Shown: positions 35,971-46,974 of the stretch, piece by piece | Position numbering within the stretch: position 1 is the first letter of the stretch | Layout: each line of letters begins with the position of its first letter | Assembly: GCA_963693085.1 (NCBI GenBank) | Contig: OY856412.1 | Coordinates: 963,818,281 to 963,882,280 of the forward strand | Origin: Alisma plantago-aquatica | Taxonomy: Eukaryota; Streptophyta; Magnoliopsida; Alismatales; Alismataceae | Direction of reading: 5' to 3' | DNA: 64,000 bases | Program-made: the position numbers and the translations under genes | The notes under the pieces: model-generated | What the model saw: the letters and a program-made list of their open reading frames with translations, nothing else | Database searches by the model: none | What the model was told of the DNA's origin: nothing

Positions 35971-36660
35971 ACTTACTGAGTACAACTTTTAAAGCTGATT
36001 TTTAAATGCAAATGGTAGATCATTTTTGTAGAGCATATATATGGATATTCTAAGGGAGTAATATTGTTTTCTTATTTTTGAAATAATTTAAGGCTTCTAA
36101 GATTAATTACAATAAAATGATATCCAAATAAGTAATTTTTTTCGAAGCTTATTTTAGGTCGCCCTTGACTACGACCATAGCACCCCTTAGTCAAGTTTTA
36201 TTTCGACCAAGAGACAAATTTTGCAGATTTTTCAGATTGAATATATTGAGTCTAATATCTGCATAAAATTTAAATATCAAGTTGAAGCATACTACTTAAT
36301 TGGAGACACAAATTATTTCAAAGATACTGAGTTAGAGATTTTGTTGCAAGCAATAACATATGACTAATAAGTTATTTTGCTTGTTTGCATACAATTTTCT
36401 ATGCGCACCCAATGATGAAAGCATGGTATAAAGCATACAATGATAATTCCATTATAATTAGTATATGAATAGACCAGAAAATATTTTTACGAAAAATTAT
36501 ATGAAAATAGGAATTTTCTTTTCATTTGACTTAGACTTTAAATCATCTAGGGAACAAACTAATATTAATTTCATTTATATTTGTAATTATGTAGAGTTGA
36601 GATAGACATAGAAATATGCAACTAATGTCTTTGGTCATATCTCAACTTGATTTTGTTCAT

Positions 36661-37545
36661 TTAGTTTGGAGGTTTTGGAACCCAAACTAACTCTACATCT
36701 TTTCTTTTATAAGGACATGAAAATGAATAGTGACCAAGGCGCAAGCAGTAATGACAACATATTGAGTCAACTTCATATCTTTTTCTATGGTTATGTCCTA
36801 TGGTGTCATTGGGTGAGGATATCCTTTTAGGTACATATATAGATTGGGTATGTGACTTTCTCTGACTAGGTTGTTGATGAGATTTTCCTTTAGGCTTGTA
36901 ACCTAGTCCCCTTCTCCCAATTTGTTGATAGGGATTATCTAGAATTTGATCAAGAATGCTATGGTTATTCAAACTACGAACTTGTTGTTGTAGCTTGGCA
37001 ATCTCATCCATTCTTTTCTTAATGTCTATTTTTGCTTGGTCTAGATTTGATGATAATAAATTTCTTTCTTTAACAATAGTGTCATAATCTATATGGGTGC
37101 ACAATAATGGTTGTTTTTGAAGATCGTTTACTTGAGTCTGTAAGTTTGAATTTTCAACAGAAAGGAGCTTGCAATCGGCTTCCATAGATTTTAACTTAAG
37201 ATCAGAAAATTTATTTCCCTCTTTAAGATCCTCATTTTCAGATGCAAGAGCAAGAAGTTTAACATTTAGATCATCATTTTCCTTATTTGATTTCTTTAAT
37301 TTCTTTTTGCACTCAACATATTTATTATGTGTTTCTTCAATAATAGCAACTAGTTCTTCTTTAGATAAATCAAAAAGACTTACCTCTTCTTCTTCTTCTT
37401 CACTAGTTGTAGCAATAAAGCATTCTTTGTGCTTATCCTCTTCCTTTGATCTCCATGGGCATCCGGTTGTTTTGTGGTTTGTTCCTAAACACCAATTGCA
37501 GCATGTAGTGGTTTCGTCCAAGCACTTTTCACCATTTCCCTCCAT
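36661..37545 (-). CDS. gag: Truncated Sirevirus-like gag protein (294 aa)
   Basis: The open frame starts only 48 bases inside the LTR end, leaving no room for a normal leader or the capsid part. Residues 16-29 are a CX2CX4HX4C zinc knuckle (CNWCLGTNHKTTGC). An acidic run (SEEEEEEVSLFDLSKEEL) follows at about 46-63, then a long Lys/Glu/Leu-rich coiled coil to about residue 190. Residues 264-277 form a second knuckle (CHYCLRLGHYSFSC), followed by VWVPK. This zinc-knuckle, coiled-coil, knuckle, WVPK order matches the C-terminal half of gag in Sireviruses such as SIRE1. The intact frame in a pol-less element suggests recent function or recent loss. The plus-strand ORF 37169-37573 is its shadow. 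Confidence 0.85.
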   Translation of the reverse strand: MEGNGEKCLDETTTCCNWCLGTNHKTTGCPWRSKEEDKHKECFIATTSEEEEEEVSLFDLSKEELVAIIEETHNKYVECKKKLKKSNKENDDLNVKLLALASENEDLKEGNKFSDLKLKSMEADCKLLSVENSNLQTQVNDLQKQPLLCTHIDYDTIVKERNLLSSNLDQAKIDIKKRMDEIAKLQQQVRSLNNHSILDQILDNPYQQIGRRGLGYKPKGKSHQQPSQRKSHTQSIYVPKRISSPNDTIGHNHRKRYEVDSICCHYCLRLGHYSFSCPYKRKDVELVWVPKPPN

Positions 37546-37578
37546 TCTTCAAGACCTGGTTAGGGTTCCTTGAAGCCT

Positions 37579-37590
37579 GCTCTGATACCA
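37579..37590 (-). other. Primer-binding site for initiator Met-tRNA (minus strand)
   Basis: The plus strand reads GCTCTGATACCA, that is TGGTATCAGAGC on the element strand, starting two bases after the 5' LTR end. Confidence 0.92.
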
Positions 37591-37592
37591 AT

Positions 37593-39008
37593 TGAAAACT
37601 ACTAGAGGGGGGGTGAATAGAGTTTTATAGATAATTTAACAATTTTTGAACTCAAACAACCACAATAAAAATATTGGACAAGGAGACACAAGGTTTAGAG
37701 TGGTTCCAACTATAGCAAATACTATAGCCGTCAATCCACTACCCGGTTGCTTACCCAACCGGGATTTGAAAAGAAATTTATTTTATTACCTCTTCAAGGA
37801 ATTTACATAAAATACAATCTCTTTTCCTAAACCCTTCAAGCAGCCTTCACCTAGAAGTAATCGCCAACCTTGAAGCAGCCTTCCCTTGAAGTAGATGCAC
37901 CAACTCCCGTTGCACCAGCCTTCTGAAGTAGCTTCCCTTGCGATAGCCTTCTTGAAGTAGCTTGAAGTCCCCTTCTCCACCTGAGAAGTCAACCCTCTCC
38001 AATCCGCAGCCTCCAACCCTAGGAGTAGCAAGGAGAGTACAAAAGATAAAAAGGAACAAGAAAGAAAAAGGAAATTACAACTTATCCTTTAAGCCCGAGG
38101 CTTGATATGCCTAGATCAAGCGTAAGATCTCCTAGCCAAGTATGTGAACTTGTGATTGCTGTGGGTAGGAGAATCTAGCCTATAGGACACGAGATTGAGC
38201 TAAGAAGAATGTAGGCCAATGATCACAGTGCTCAAATTGCTTGCAAAAGATTGCTCAAGTATGCTCAAGTGTATTCTCAAGTGTAACAAGTTAATTCTAG
38301 TGTCCTATGGATTGTCCTATTTATAGGAATGGCCTAATTATGCTTAAGGACGTTCTAGACAACTTCTAGGGGTTTCTAAGTGCTTAACTAGCCGTTAGGT
38401 ACAAAGTTGTTGCTTTAACAACGGCTAATTACTTTATTCTGCAGTTGCTGTCAGAGACCATCTCGGTCGACAAATGGTCGACCGAGACACCTACTCGGTC
38501 GAACTTTTGTCGACCGACAGGCTCTCTGGAACAAGTGATTTGCAACGTCTTTCTTCAACTACCAACTAACTTGTCTGTTGTGTCTAACGGCTACTTTGGA
38601 TCTTTCTCGGTCGAGAAGATTGTCGACCGAGAGTGTCTCGGTCGAGGAGTTTGTCGACCGAGAATGATCCTGTTTCAAGGTTTCAATTTAAGCATTAATT
38701 ATATGTGTGAGTGTGCAAAGGTGATCCTAATAAAATGGGATGACATGTCTAACTATGGTGTTTGGCTAGGGAAAATCTAACGCTTGATTTACATGCAATT
38801 CTAAGTACTTGTACATTATATATTTGTACACGTTTTACAACATTGATTACATTGCATGAAAATATAACTAAGTAAGCTCTTGGATTTTCCCTTGCTTTGC
38901 CATCCATCTTAGTCCTGCACACTCAAGTAGCTCGTTAGATTAATAAGAATGAAATGTTTGTCATCATCGAAACAAAGGGATTTATCATAATATCCAATTT
39001 ATCCAACA
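37593..39008 (-). repeat. 5' LTR of the gag-only element (1416 bp), with promoter
   Basis: Nearly identical to 33860-35278. The minus-strand TATAAATA box is at 38318-38325, and the hairpin cluster at about 38462-38662 lies upstream of it. As the 5' LTR it would drive gag expression. It ends CCAACA and is followed by the CACAT duplication. Confidence 0.93.
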
Positions 39009-39038
39009 CACATACATGCGTGCGTTAACTAGTATATA

Positions 39039-39430
39039 TTTTACAAGTATATATTGTCAAGAAGAAAGCGCTAGCTGCGCTACCATGCTTTCCATATACA
39101 TAATTCATATGCTACTACCGACAATCCAATCACCATACTTACACACTTTCAATTTCTTACGTTGTCGATGCAAATTAGTAGAGAAACAAGCAACACCTTC
39201 ATTAACATATATGTGATGTCTATCATTAAGATATACTCCTGAAAATCATTGTCAATCATGTAGCATTTACTAACTCAACCATTGTTGATGTATTGTAATA
39301 GATAATATATTCACGTATATAAATGACCCAAATTCTTCGAATATTGTTCTAAAATACCCTTAACATGTTTCATTGAGTTACACTTATATTAAATAGATAT
39401 ATATGAATGTGATTTAAGATTCAAGCCACA
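39039..39430 (+). repeat. Duplication copy A, blocks 4 and 5 (pair with 57398-57660)
   Basis: 39039-39085 (TTTACAAGTATATATTGTCAAGAAGAAAGCGC) pairs with 57402-57440. 39290-39430 pairs with 57515-57660, sharing TAATAGxTAATATAxTCACGT, AAATGACCC, TGTTCxAAAATACCCT and GAxTTACACTTATAT. The order matches copy B, so the 10 kb between 29.35 and 39.04 kb is inserted sequence. Confidence 0.8.
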
Positions 39431-41360
39431 AAGTAGTTAGGAAAAGATGTGGGATGATTGATGATGATTAAATAATATTGATGCACTATTTAATTAGTAA
39501 TTAATAACAATGAAAGGGTTGGATTTCTGTTATTAGAATCAGAGTTATATGACGGGGTAGAAGATTATAGTGATGATAAAATGACTTGTAGCATTGCATT
39601 ATATATTTTGAGAAATCTGATGTAAAAAGCCAAGTAGACATCATTTAATGATCCACATACTTATATTAAAGTCTAAAACCCCAAATTGGTATGTTGTTAA
39701 TAATTTACACAAGAAAAAGAATCCCAACTAAAAACACAATATACATCTAGAACTCTAATGGCTCCACGCCATCCTCACTCTCATCTGTCATCTTAACCCT
39801 TCATCTTCATCAATCTCTTCTGTCTCCTTGTGTCGTCTTCCATGTGCTCATTATTATTTGGACCCCCACTACCCTTACTATTCCCAACAATAGTACTAGC
39901 ATCTCAGATGGTCCTATTAGTTATAGCATGATATTCACTTCCCATGTTCATATCAACCTTGATCAATCTTATCTCCTAACTGACTACATATAACCATCTA
40001 CAATTTCTTTCATCCATCACTATTGCATTTTGGATCATCTAGGGAAAGATGATTGTACCTTTTTTACAAGCTCTCTAATCGTATGTTCTTCAACCGATTA
40101 ATGGAGTAAGCGATTATACTTGATGTGAAAGACTTGTTCATCCTTTTGACCTCAAATTTGTTCCTACTCTCTATATGAACCTACAAAGACAAAGGCTACT
40201 CTAACACATCTTACTAAAATCTAAACTTTCATTTTTCATATAATTGGGATATATACACACTAGGTCAAAGGTGATGCAAGCAACATAGAGCTACAACCAA
40301 GTACTAGGATGCCCCTGACAAACTGCTAAAGTGATTGTGTCACCCTCATATGCATCCCAACAAATATGGTTTATAATTATTGACCAAATGAATAAAATGA
40401 ATTACTACTTTAGTAGTTCAACTACACCTTACCCATTGAAATAAGTTACTTACATGGTGTCTTCACTATCACGTGTCAAACCACTATCTCCTTATCAGGA
40501 ATACTGCTCATTTGAGATTTTGAATTTGTTGTTATGACATTAACCTCTAATAACTCAAAATCATAGGTTCTAAGAAGAGTGTCACACTTCTCCCTAGATT
40601 CATAGTATAAGGATGGGTTAAGAAAGAAACTTTCACCACATTGAATCATGTCATATGGACTCCACTTCTTCCCAAAAATGACTATAATAGGCCTGAACAA
40701 AAAAAACCAATCTTGATTTAACTCACGTAATAAATACATCTATCACACATGTATATACAACTACTTACATAATTATATGTATACATCAATATATATATAT
40801 ATATATATATTCATATTTATCAAAACATACATTTACATATAGTAACTAAACATCTGCAATATCTGTTAAGAATATACTAGTATCGTGATTTTGACCTATA
40901 GCATCCTCGTGGACACATACCATCATAGTTGCCACCTCTTCTAAATTGTATAAGCATAGTCCAAACCCCATACACTTAGGACCTAGCAATTTGAATATGT
41001 CATTTGCAATCTAAGCATGTAATTGAGGAGTAACTAGAGGATGAACTATAGTGGTCTTCTTAGGTACTGTGATATGTATGTATTCACATATCAATTGCCA
41101 ATTATATATGCAAATAAAAAAGAATCACAAATACAAATGCAATGTCTTAGGAATTGGAGGAGGAAATATAGGGGGCTTCTTAGGAACTGTAGGGAGAGTC
41201 GTAGGGGGGATTCTTGGGTACTATGATTTGCATGTATTCCTCCAAAAATCTTATAAATTGGTCAAGACCAGAAATAAATTCTGCGGTGTAGCGATTTCAA
41301 ATGGACATCAATGATATATTCATTCTATGATCATAGTGAAAATGAGTATTGAATCAAGTA
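39431..41360. other. AT-rich spacer with an (AT)n run
   Basis: A short (AT)n microsatellite is at about 40789-40811. ORFs at 40476-40739 (minus) and 41051-41314 (plus) have no recognisable content. Nothing else seen. Confidence 0.45.
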
Positions 41361-41364
41361 TTTA

Positions 41365-41480
41365 GAGATTAGGGTTTAGAAATGAGAGTTTAGAGATTAG
41401 GGTTTATCGTTTAGGGTTTATAGTTTATAGATTAGGGTTTAGCATTTAGGGTTTACATATTAGGATTTAGGATTTAGTAA
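41365..41480 (+). repeat. Degenerate interstitial telomere-like repeat
   Basis: About 110 bp made of variants of the plant telomere heptamer: several exact TTTAGGG and TTAGGGTTT units mixed with TTTAGAG, TTTATAG and TTTAGGA variants, all in one orientation. Too short and diverged to be a telomere end. Confidence 0.7.
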
Positions 41481-42487
41481 TGAATGTGTAGCACCTATCC
41501 AATTCTAGAACATCTATTCTCACTAGTAAGTGTATAATGTGTATTTAGTCTTTAAGAATATTTTCACAGCATTTACCCGCAATTCTCCAAGTACATCAAA
41601 GTAGGTGGGAAAATACCCACCTACATATGTACTTAGAGAATAAACATGTAATTGATGATGAAATATATTGAAAATCAAATACACAATATACACTTACATT
41701 CTAAGTGAGATTAAGTGTTCAAGAATAGTCCCAAACCAGGGACTATCTAAGATTTAATCCTAATCAGTAAATCTCAGATGAGTTTCTAGGTCAACAGATT
41801 ATATTGTTATTCATATCATATGTGCAAAAAATTATACATCAATATATGCTACTCTATGTATAAAACCTTGACAATATATAAACAAACCAAACAACAACCA
41901 TTATTTATTCATTTCCCTAAGCATAATTTTGATTTCTAATTAGATATAATATCATAATTTAGTGACCTAGCATAATACAAGTACATGCATTCTTATAGAA
42001 AATCATAAAATAATGTAGAATTTAATTACTCAAACATAATACATGTATTTTCATAACAAATCAACAATTACATTTCAAAAATAAAAAGAGGAAATTACCT
42101 TAGTGAAGAGGTTGACTGGAATAAGGTGGTCAGTGACCGGAGGAGCACCACTAGTCTATGGAGAAGTGAAACAATGGTCGGCGGTCAGTTGGAGCTCCAG
42201 TTGTCAATGGTCCACCCAGTGCTAGTGGCTGACAACCCAAGTAGAGAGGCAGATATGGAGGAAGACGGTGGCATCTACAACAACAAACAATGGAAAATGA
42301 AGGCAAGTCTGGTGGCAGTAGCAACAACAAGAACAACAGAATGATTGTCACAGCTAGGTATCCGGCTTGCAATGAAATAGAGAATGGGGGAAATTTTTTT
42401 TACAAGTTCTATTAAGTTGACTTAGTCATCGATTTCTACCCAAAACTGACAACTAAGGTTTTAGTCCTCTATTTTCTAAGAAAAAAT
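41481..42487. other. Spacer, nothing recognised
   Basis: AT-rich to about 42100. A more GC-rich patch at 42120-42360 carries overlapping ORFs on both strands (42126-42344 plus, 42151-42372 minus) without motifs. Confidence 0.45.
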
Positions 42488-42760
42488 GACGATATAATTC
42501 AATCTCTTTCGCCGGCTAACCATCGAGAATCGACGTGACATGTACTTATCCCCATTGAAAAATGCCAACCTCATTAAGACTCGTATCATCAATTCTCCTA
42601 GAAAAATTGATGACATAGTTGATTTGTTGTCATCAGTATGCCAATCAGAAATTGATAACATATGTACTTATCCTTTAAAAAAAAAAGACCCAAGCTCACT
42701 AAGACATGTGTCATCAATTTCTAACAAAAAATCTACGACATAATCTAATTTTGGGAGGAA
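42488..42760. repeat. Two-copy tandem repeat, period about 123 bp
   Basis: Anchors GACgATAtaATTcAaT (42488) and GACATAGTTGATTTG (42611), and TGTACTTATCC at 42541 and 42663, recur about 123 bp apart. A third partial unit starts at 42736. Diverged and non-coding. Confidence 0.55.
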
Positions 42761-44100
42761 ATATTTTTTACGTGGAACGTGGTGGGTACCCTCTATCTTA
42801 GATTACGTAAGAAGAAACTGACACCATAGGGTTTTTGGTGGTAAAAGTTTTCATAGTGGAAGTGACATACAACACCAGTCACTATAAAGAGAAACCAATT
42901 ATAGAGGACTTTTGGATGCAAAACTCATTTCACAGGAAGGATTGCGTCATCAACATCTGTACAACTAATGCTAAATGTTTATATCTAGTTTTTTCCATAG
43001 AATGAATTTCACAAACTATCTATCATGTTGGTTCTACCTAGAGAAATCCACATTATAATAAAAGTGGTGTCTATTTTTTTTAATCGACATGACTTGACCA
43101 ATGTTGATGCTTGTACTTTACCAACTATAGATATTGTCTTGTAGTGTCGATTTTCTTTTGAAACTGACGTTCAAAAAAGCAAGGTCAAAAATATACTAGT
43201 GTGATGACAGACTATAATGACATTTCCATATCTAGTTGAGGGGAGAATTCTAAGGCGGAGGTTGCTTCTTAGTTTACAAGGGTGTTGGGGAGAAGAAGGG
43301 CCTTCAGAGATAGGTATTGTGCCTCATGATGTTTGATTTCTTGGACATGAAAAATAATAAAGTAGCTTTTCTGTGTAATTGGTGAAAGTGCCCCCTAGAA
43401 GGAGGAAGAAAGCACCAATATCTCCCTTTTTTACTAATGTAATTAGTATTAGTACTAGTAATAACTAAATCCTCACTTAATCACCTCTAAGTTCTTTTAT
43501 AACCTCTAAAACAAAACCCCAATTATTTTCATATTTTAACCATGAGTTTAATTTATACCAAGCTAGATACTAAAAATATTAATTCCAACAATTTGGTCAT
43601 GAAATGGCTAATGCTAGTTATGCTCACCATGTATACACAATCGATATAGTTTGGTCCAATTAATATTTTATATTGATTACAAAACCATTATTTGGCAAAG
43701 TAGGTATATTATTAAATACAATGTGGTGACAATGTATTCGAGCATCTAAATTTGATAATAGTACCAAGTAATATCAAAAGTGGAGCATGAAGATAATTTG
43801 AAAGATTGGTTTGTAAATATGAACATATTTAGTACAAGGAATTCACAAGAAGACACACTAATATTCATGAACATGATAATTGATCAAGATAATCTAATGA
43901 TATATAGAATGAGACATTGTTTGCAAAGGGAATCAAAATTTGAGAGAATCATGAAATATAGCTCAAAATAGAATTTGTACCAAAAAAATTGGTATATTAC
44001 ATAGATGGTGCACCACGTTGACGTTCTCACACTTAGTCAAACAAAATTTTCTTATGTATTGCACTTGGAACGCATCTTCAACATTGATATTATATCAATG
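42761..44100. other. AT-rich spacer, nothing recognised
   Basis: No gene or repeat boundary. The 63-codon ORF at 43780-43971 (hydrophilic, Met/Asn/Asp-rich, MEHEDNLKDWFVNMNIF) has no recognised family. Confidence 0.4.
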
Positions 44101-44103
44101 AGT

Positions 44104-44190
<87 letters not shown>
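44104..44190. repeat. Compound microsatellite (AC)n(AT)n
   Basis: About 20 AC repeats are followed directly by about 22 AT repeats. ORFs on both strands crossing this tract (His/Thr or Ile/Tyr and Cys/Val repeats) are artefacts. Confidence 0.95.
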
Positions 44191-44194
<4 letters not shown>

Positions 44195-44830
44195 TCCTTA
44201 TGTATCCAATCATCATTACATATATATTATTATGCATATCACACACTATAATCATCACGACATACGATAAAACAAGATACGACAACTAGTACAACAACTT
44301 GAGAGAACAAGTGTTTTATAAAATCAACACAGAGATTTACATCTAAATGCAATCCTAAATATATCATTTTGGGGTTTCTAGTCACCTGGTTGGACAAGCC
44401 AAGCTAGTCATCCGATTGGAATTCCCTATTTTGACAAAAAACTTTTTAGGGTTTCCAGTCACATGATTGAGCATGCTAGTCTAGTGACTTGTAGTCCCTG
44501 ATTTGGTAGTTCTTATCTTGTTGATGATTTGTTGTCTCATCTTGATCATGAACCCACCAAGGGCCATCTTCTTTGGTATGAGCTTTAGATTGTCTCCTCA
44601 TCTTCACCATGGTCCACTGGTGATGTCAATACATCATCCTATTCTAATTGCATAATTAAAATTTACATGGAGAATCTATAGAGAGAGGCATGTCATGCAA
44701 GTCATATATATGTTACAAATTTTTTGATCAAAATCAAAATTATTATGTGACATGTTTTAAATCACATTAAAATGACCTAACTGTCATGTCCAGAGTTGGA
44801 ATTTTTTTTATTAATAAGGTGTCACATGGT
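44191..44830. other. Spacer with possible Sirevirus-LTR-like repeats
   Basis: 44370-44500 contains reiterated GTTTCxAGTCACxTGxTTG and TAGTCATCCGATTGG motifs resembling the short palindromic repeats of Sirevirus LTRs. No LTR ends can be defined. Confidence 0.3.
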
Positions 44831-44843
44831 TTATTATATATAT

Positions 44844-45008
44844 GGGATTAAGAGAGGAATTCTCTCCCCCTCTCCCACGCCCGTGGCGGAGGCTGAATGG
44901 CCAGGAGGGTGGTAAATCAAGGCAACAATTGGGATTCGAAATCGGGTCCCTTTGTTAGGAGACACCTTTCTTGACCACTTGAGCCACTCCTTGTCGACAT
45001 TTTTATTA
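44844..45008 (-). mobile_element. tRNA-derived SINE, copy 1
   Basis: On the minus strand it starts with a tRNA-like head: box A TGGCTCAAGTGG (plus 44975-44986) and a box B-like GATTTCGAATCC (plus 44932-44943). A conserved body includes CACGGGCGTGGGAGAGGG and the end CTCTTAATCCC. TTATTATATATAT flanks it at 44831-44843 and about 45009-45021. The copy at 52274 is closely similar. SINEs encode nothing and move with LINE enzymes. Confidence 0.8.
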
Positions 45009-45109
45009 TTATTATATATATATATATATATGCATATGTTTGTATGTATGTATGTATCGGAATCAGGTAAATATATTTCGAATTCCTTATAAAAATATAA
45101 GAGATCAAA

Positions 45110-46974
45110 AGTTACATTGTAGGCCCAACGCCATACACCACGAAACAGAACAACTCACACATTTAACTAATGTGCAACTTACATTTAACACATTTACAAA
45201 TTTTTACAGCAACACTCATTGCATTTGAAGCAACATCTTGATGTCTTTTGGCATTATGTTCCTCCCAAATATGATAGCATAGAGCAACAACTAGCAACTT
45301 GTTCCTATCACCATTCCCACATTTTTGTTAGCATCCTTCTTGGATCACCCGTTAGTTGGAGTTGTACTTTGAAATCCTTACACAACGTATCTCACACCTC
45401 CCTTGTGAATATGCGTTCACCCACAAGGTGGTTGTGGGATTATTCAGCACTTTTGCATAGCAAGCAAAAAGTAGATACATCATAGTTCCACCCCTTTATC
45501 TTGTCAAGAGTAGCAAGAATACTATGCAGAATTTTATATACATACATACTCCATTTCAACACATACACACCAGTCCAGATCTGCTCCCCATTCATGTCTT
45601 TTGTTTCCCTTGAGCGTGTCACCTCCCATAAGCATGTCTTTGGATCTCTAAGACTCCATCTACCCATATCATTGGCCATGAATAGGCGTCTAACATGCTG
45701 CCATGCTTATGTCATAACATTAATAGTGCGTGAGTATCCTTCCCTGATCTTCGGCTTGAAGTCCACTCCCCTTGGATATCTCACCCTGATCCATTTTCCC
45801 CAAGTTGAGAAGCCTTCTTGATAAATGATTATTCTTTGTACTGTCCCCCACTTTCCTATGTCTTTTGGAGATTTGAAGTTCAACCCTCCTTCATCATTTG
45901 GCAGCGCCACTCTTGCATATCTCATAGGATGATGCTCACTTTCCCGTAGAAAATTTGTCATCTTCATCTCCATTCTGTCTAGAATAGACCCGAGGATCTC
46001 CCCTTGTTGCACCCAAGAAATGAGAAGACCTTCTATAGCAGCCTTTATCAGTGTTGCTCTTCCCGCCATTGATGTCTTTTGTGTTGTCCATCTATTAATC
46101 ATTTTCTCCATTCTGTCCATACATTCAGTAAAGTATTTGACTTGTAGGTTACCTCCAGCTAAAGGAAAATCAAGGTATTTTTTTGGGAAGTTTCCGCTTT
46201 CCATGCCCATTGAATCTACCGCCTGTCTTGTATTTAGTAGCAGATTTTTGATAGAACAATATGTGTCTTGTTTGGATTCACACAAAGCCCCGTCTACCCT
46301 CCGAACTTCCCTAGAAGATTTTAAGATTTTCTAGAGAATGTTGCTTGGCTTCAACAAACACTAACACATCATCTGCAAAAATCAAATGGGTCATCACCTT
46401 CGTTCCATGGACTGTATATGGCTTGATCTCCTTTTTAATTTCATCTTGCTGCATCTTCTGTGTAAAGTACTCCATAACATTAACAAAGAGGAGAGGTGAA
46501 AGGGGGTCTCCTTGGCACAAATCATTACCTCCTCTAAGCATACCTACAGATGTGCCATTAACCGAAATAGAAAAGCTTGTAGTGCCAACACATTTCTTCA
46601 TCCAGTAGATCCATTGATCATTGAACCCCATTTGTTTCATAATCCACCACAACTTCTCCCATCTGACACTATCGTAGGCTTTGGAAACATCCATCTTTAA
46701 GCGGGCTTTCTTACTTCCTCTCATGACATTGTAGTCTAGTAGGAATTCTCCTGTCAGCAGTGCACAATCACTAATACTTTTCCCTGACACAAAGGCTTCT
46801 TGATTTGCAGAAATGAGATAGGGAAGTACCATCTTCAATCTAGTAGCTAGAATCTTAGCAATGATTTTATATTGTACTGAGCAACATACAATAGGTCTAA
46901 AATCAACAAGAGAGGAAGTACTTCTTCTTAGCAATGAGTACCAGACAAGAATGATTAGCATGTCTCACCATAAT
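45110..46974 (-). pseudogene. L1-type LINE, 3' half: RT, thumb and zinc knuckle
   Basis: Minus-strand RT sequence at 46961-46311 shows the VDFRPI, NQEAFVSGKSISD, MDVSKAYDSVRW, GDPLSPLLFV and FADD (46368-46379) motifs of plant LINE reverse transcriptase. A frame change leads to 46285-45707 with PKKYLDFPLAGG and MAGRATLIKA, the thumb region. Another leads to 45679-45440 with the W..D.....F.....LLCKSAE zinc-knuckle start. HIWEEHNAKRH at about 45230-45280 marks the C-terminus. Stops and frameshifts make it dead. The 5' half is at 50978-52258. Confidence 0.82.

Larger units (their letters stand above)
33860..39008 (-). mobile_element. Non-autonomous gag-only LTR retrotransposon (Sirevirus-like TR-GAG), 5149 bp
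   Basis: Complete element on the minus strand: 5' LTR 37593-39008, Met-tRNA primer-binding site 37579-37590, truncated gag ORF 36661-37545, multiple polypurine tracts ending at 35279, and 3' LTR 33860-35278. CACAT flanks both ends (33855-33859 and 39009-39013). Protease, integrase, RT and RNase H are entirely absent, so movement would need enzymes from another element. LTR hairpins, repeated polypurine tracts and the zinc-knuckle/coiled-coil gag point to Ty1/copia Sirevirus ancestry. LTRs differ at nine sites plus a 3-base G-tract change in 1416 bp, about 0.6%, making it the youngest insertion here. It interrupts duplication copy A. Confidence 0.9.

Noticed and set aside
37169..37573. 134-codon Ser/Phe-rich plus-strand ORF
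   Set aside because: Antisense shadow of the gag coiled-coil region.
33860..39008. Simple 1.4-kb segmental duplication
   Set aside because: TG...CA ends, CACAT target duplication, primer-binding site and polypurine tract show that the two copies are LTRs of one element.
41041..41314. Gly/Arg-rich ORF pair
   Set aside because: Two overlapping frames over a short internal repeat (GGCTTCTTAGGAACTGT-like); no recognisable protein.
44005..44289. ORFs on both strands across the (AC)n(AT)n tract
   Set aside because: They translate a microsatellite into Thr-His and Ile-Tyr repeats; no gene.
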